A stretch of DNA of 64,000 nucleotides from Sphagnum compactum (taxonomy: Eukaryota > Bryophyta > Sphagnopsida > Sphagnales): positions 11,470,001-11,534,000 of the forward strand of contig OZ234500.1 in NCBI GenBank assembly GCA_965153455.1, written 5' to 3'. Of this stretch, positions 63,031 to 64,000 are shown piece by piece (within the stretch, counting starts at the first letter, position 1; each line of letters starts with the position of its first letter). The position numbers and the translations under genes are program-made. A model generated the notes under the pieces. It made no database searches. It was not told the origin of the DNA and worked only from the letters and a program-made list of their open reading frames with translations.

Positions 63031-64000
63031 TCATTCCAACTGAACCTGGTCCAGATCATTGATAATCTCATCAAACTGTCACAATCCATGCGGAAATAAG
63101 TCAGAAACGTGCAACTAACCGGGGAGACTAATGATAAATATCAAAACAATGCAGAAGGGACACATGCCTGAAGGCAACAATCTTTACAGTCTCAACCACA
63201 CAGTGACTACTTCCCCTCACCATGGACTCAGACCTCTAGCTTTGCTTGTATATCAGCTGGTTCACTCATTGACCTCCAGTATAACACTGGATTAACTATC
63301 AAAATTCAACACGATCAAGCTAGTGGGGGAGGACAGCAAGCATTTTGAGTGAACTATGTGCAAGATGGAATCTACTTGAAACATTACTTGCACCTGAATG
63401 ACCACCAACCTGCAGATTTGTGTCCAGTACCAAGAACTTGTAATCTGTTTGCTACAATCAAAAGCATGACAGGAGACAGAAGTTACATGCCTTTGAGATG
63501 TGCTGGATGAAGTAATCACCAAAGTGCTTTGTAACTTTTGTATCAGCAATATGAACCATATCCTGCACTCAGAAATGCATCCTGTTAGATACACAGCAAA
63601 GACTAAAAGTGCATGGAATCTTTTCAGAGCCTGATCAGTGGAAAGATGAATTGCTCACATCAGCAACATAGAAGTCCACATTGGCATTAGAAAGAACACT
63701 GCCATCATCATTGATCACATGTGTCTTATGCTTGTACATGAGCAATGCAACCCTGCACAAGAACATTAGAGAACATCAACTGCCAGCAATCAAAATCAGC
63801 AGACACTCCATACAAATGCAATGACCCAGGTGGGTAAAAGGTACTGCATGGTACCATGTTTGTGAGGCATGTGGTACCATACAGTATGTGAGCACGACAC
63901 AACATGATGACTGAAGCACTACTTTAGTATAACTTCCATGTGATAATTTTCTTTCAAGTGTAGAGGTTAAGCTCAAGTATACTGCAGAGTTGGCTCATCC
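63031..64000 (-). CDS. C-terminal exons of an unrecognised multi-exon gene (5' part beyond window)
   Basis: Five consecutive minus-strand exons join in one frame: 63983-64000 (continues right), 63659-63752, 63491-63562, 63410-63451 and 63031-63075 with a TGA stop. The encoded tail is about 90 residues and includes VALLMYKHKTHVINDDGSVL, NANVDFYVAD, HIADTKVTKHFGDYFIQHIS, DYKFLVLDTNL and ends FDEIINDLDQVQLE. The composition and the precise splice-phase fit argue for a real gene, though each exon is short. The third intron starts GCATGT rather than GT, so it would be a GC-AG intron; the other introns are GT-AG. The tail is acidic. I do not recognise the family. Confidence 0.7.

Noticed and set aside
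1-64000. CRISPR arrays, bacterial operons, rRNA genes
   Set aside because: No regularly spaced identical repeats with unique spacers, no operon-like gene packing and no rRNA sequence were seen.

Overview
The window looks like nuclear DNA of a land plant. It has many short GT-AG introns, plant-type protein families and TTTAGGG/CCCTAAA telomere-type motifs, with genes separated by long AT-rich stretches. A non-seed plant (fern or lycophyte) is my best guess, from the loose gene spacing and an apolipoprotein N-acyltransferase-like gene; this is an inference, not a demonstrated identification. I built the gene models by hand from reading-frame continuity, splice sites and protein family resemblance.

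Layout. Positions 1-11557 (minus) hold most of the proteasome adaptor ECM29 in 28 exons, with its 3' end beyond the left edge. Positions 13102-15318 (minus) hold a four-exon GT14 (Branch/DUF266) glycosyltransferase. Positions 16.6-27.8 kb hold no recognisable gene: this is a repeat field of tandem minisatellites, dispersed repeat copies and T-rich DNA. Positions 27912-28727 (plus) hold an intronless histidine-phosphatase (phosphoglycerate-mutase-like) gene. Around 29.1-29.85 kb lies a decayed transposon reading frame with a Myb/SANT-like segment (minus). Positions 31003-34618 (plus) hold an eight-exon SEC14/CRAL-TRIO protein. Positions 34.6-39.6 kb are gene-poor. Positions 39678-43123 (minus) hold a five-exon polytopic membrane protein with a nitrilase domain that matches bacterial apolipoprotein N-acyltransferase (Lnt). 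Positions 43.5-57.3 kb are gene-poor repeat DNA. Positions 58348-60950 (plus) hold a second GT14 gene, in inverted orientation to the first and with the same intron positions and phases. Positions 63031-64000 (minus) hold the last five exons of a gene I do not recognise; one intron appears to be GC-AG.

The genes do not form a pathway. ECM29 works with the 26S proteasome, the GT14 pair in Golgi glycan synthesis, SEC14 in lipid exchange, and the Lnt-like protein probably in a membrane acyl-transfer reaction. The most notable features are the eukaryotic Lnt homologue, a set of short telomeric motifs found mostly inside introns, the inverted GT14 pair, a tandem duplication of an exon-intron junction in the Lnt-like gene, and several dispersed repeat families seen in two to four copies.
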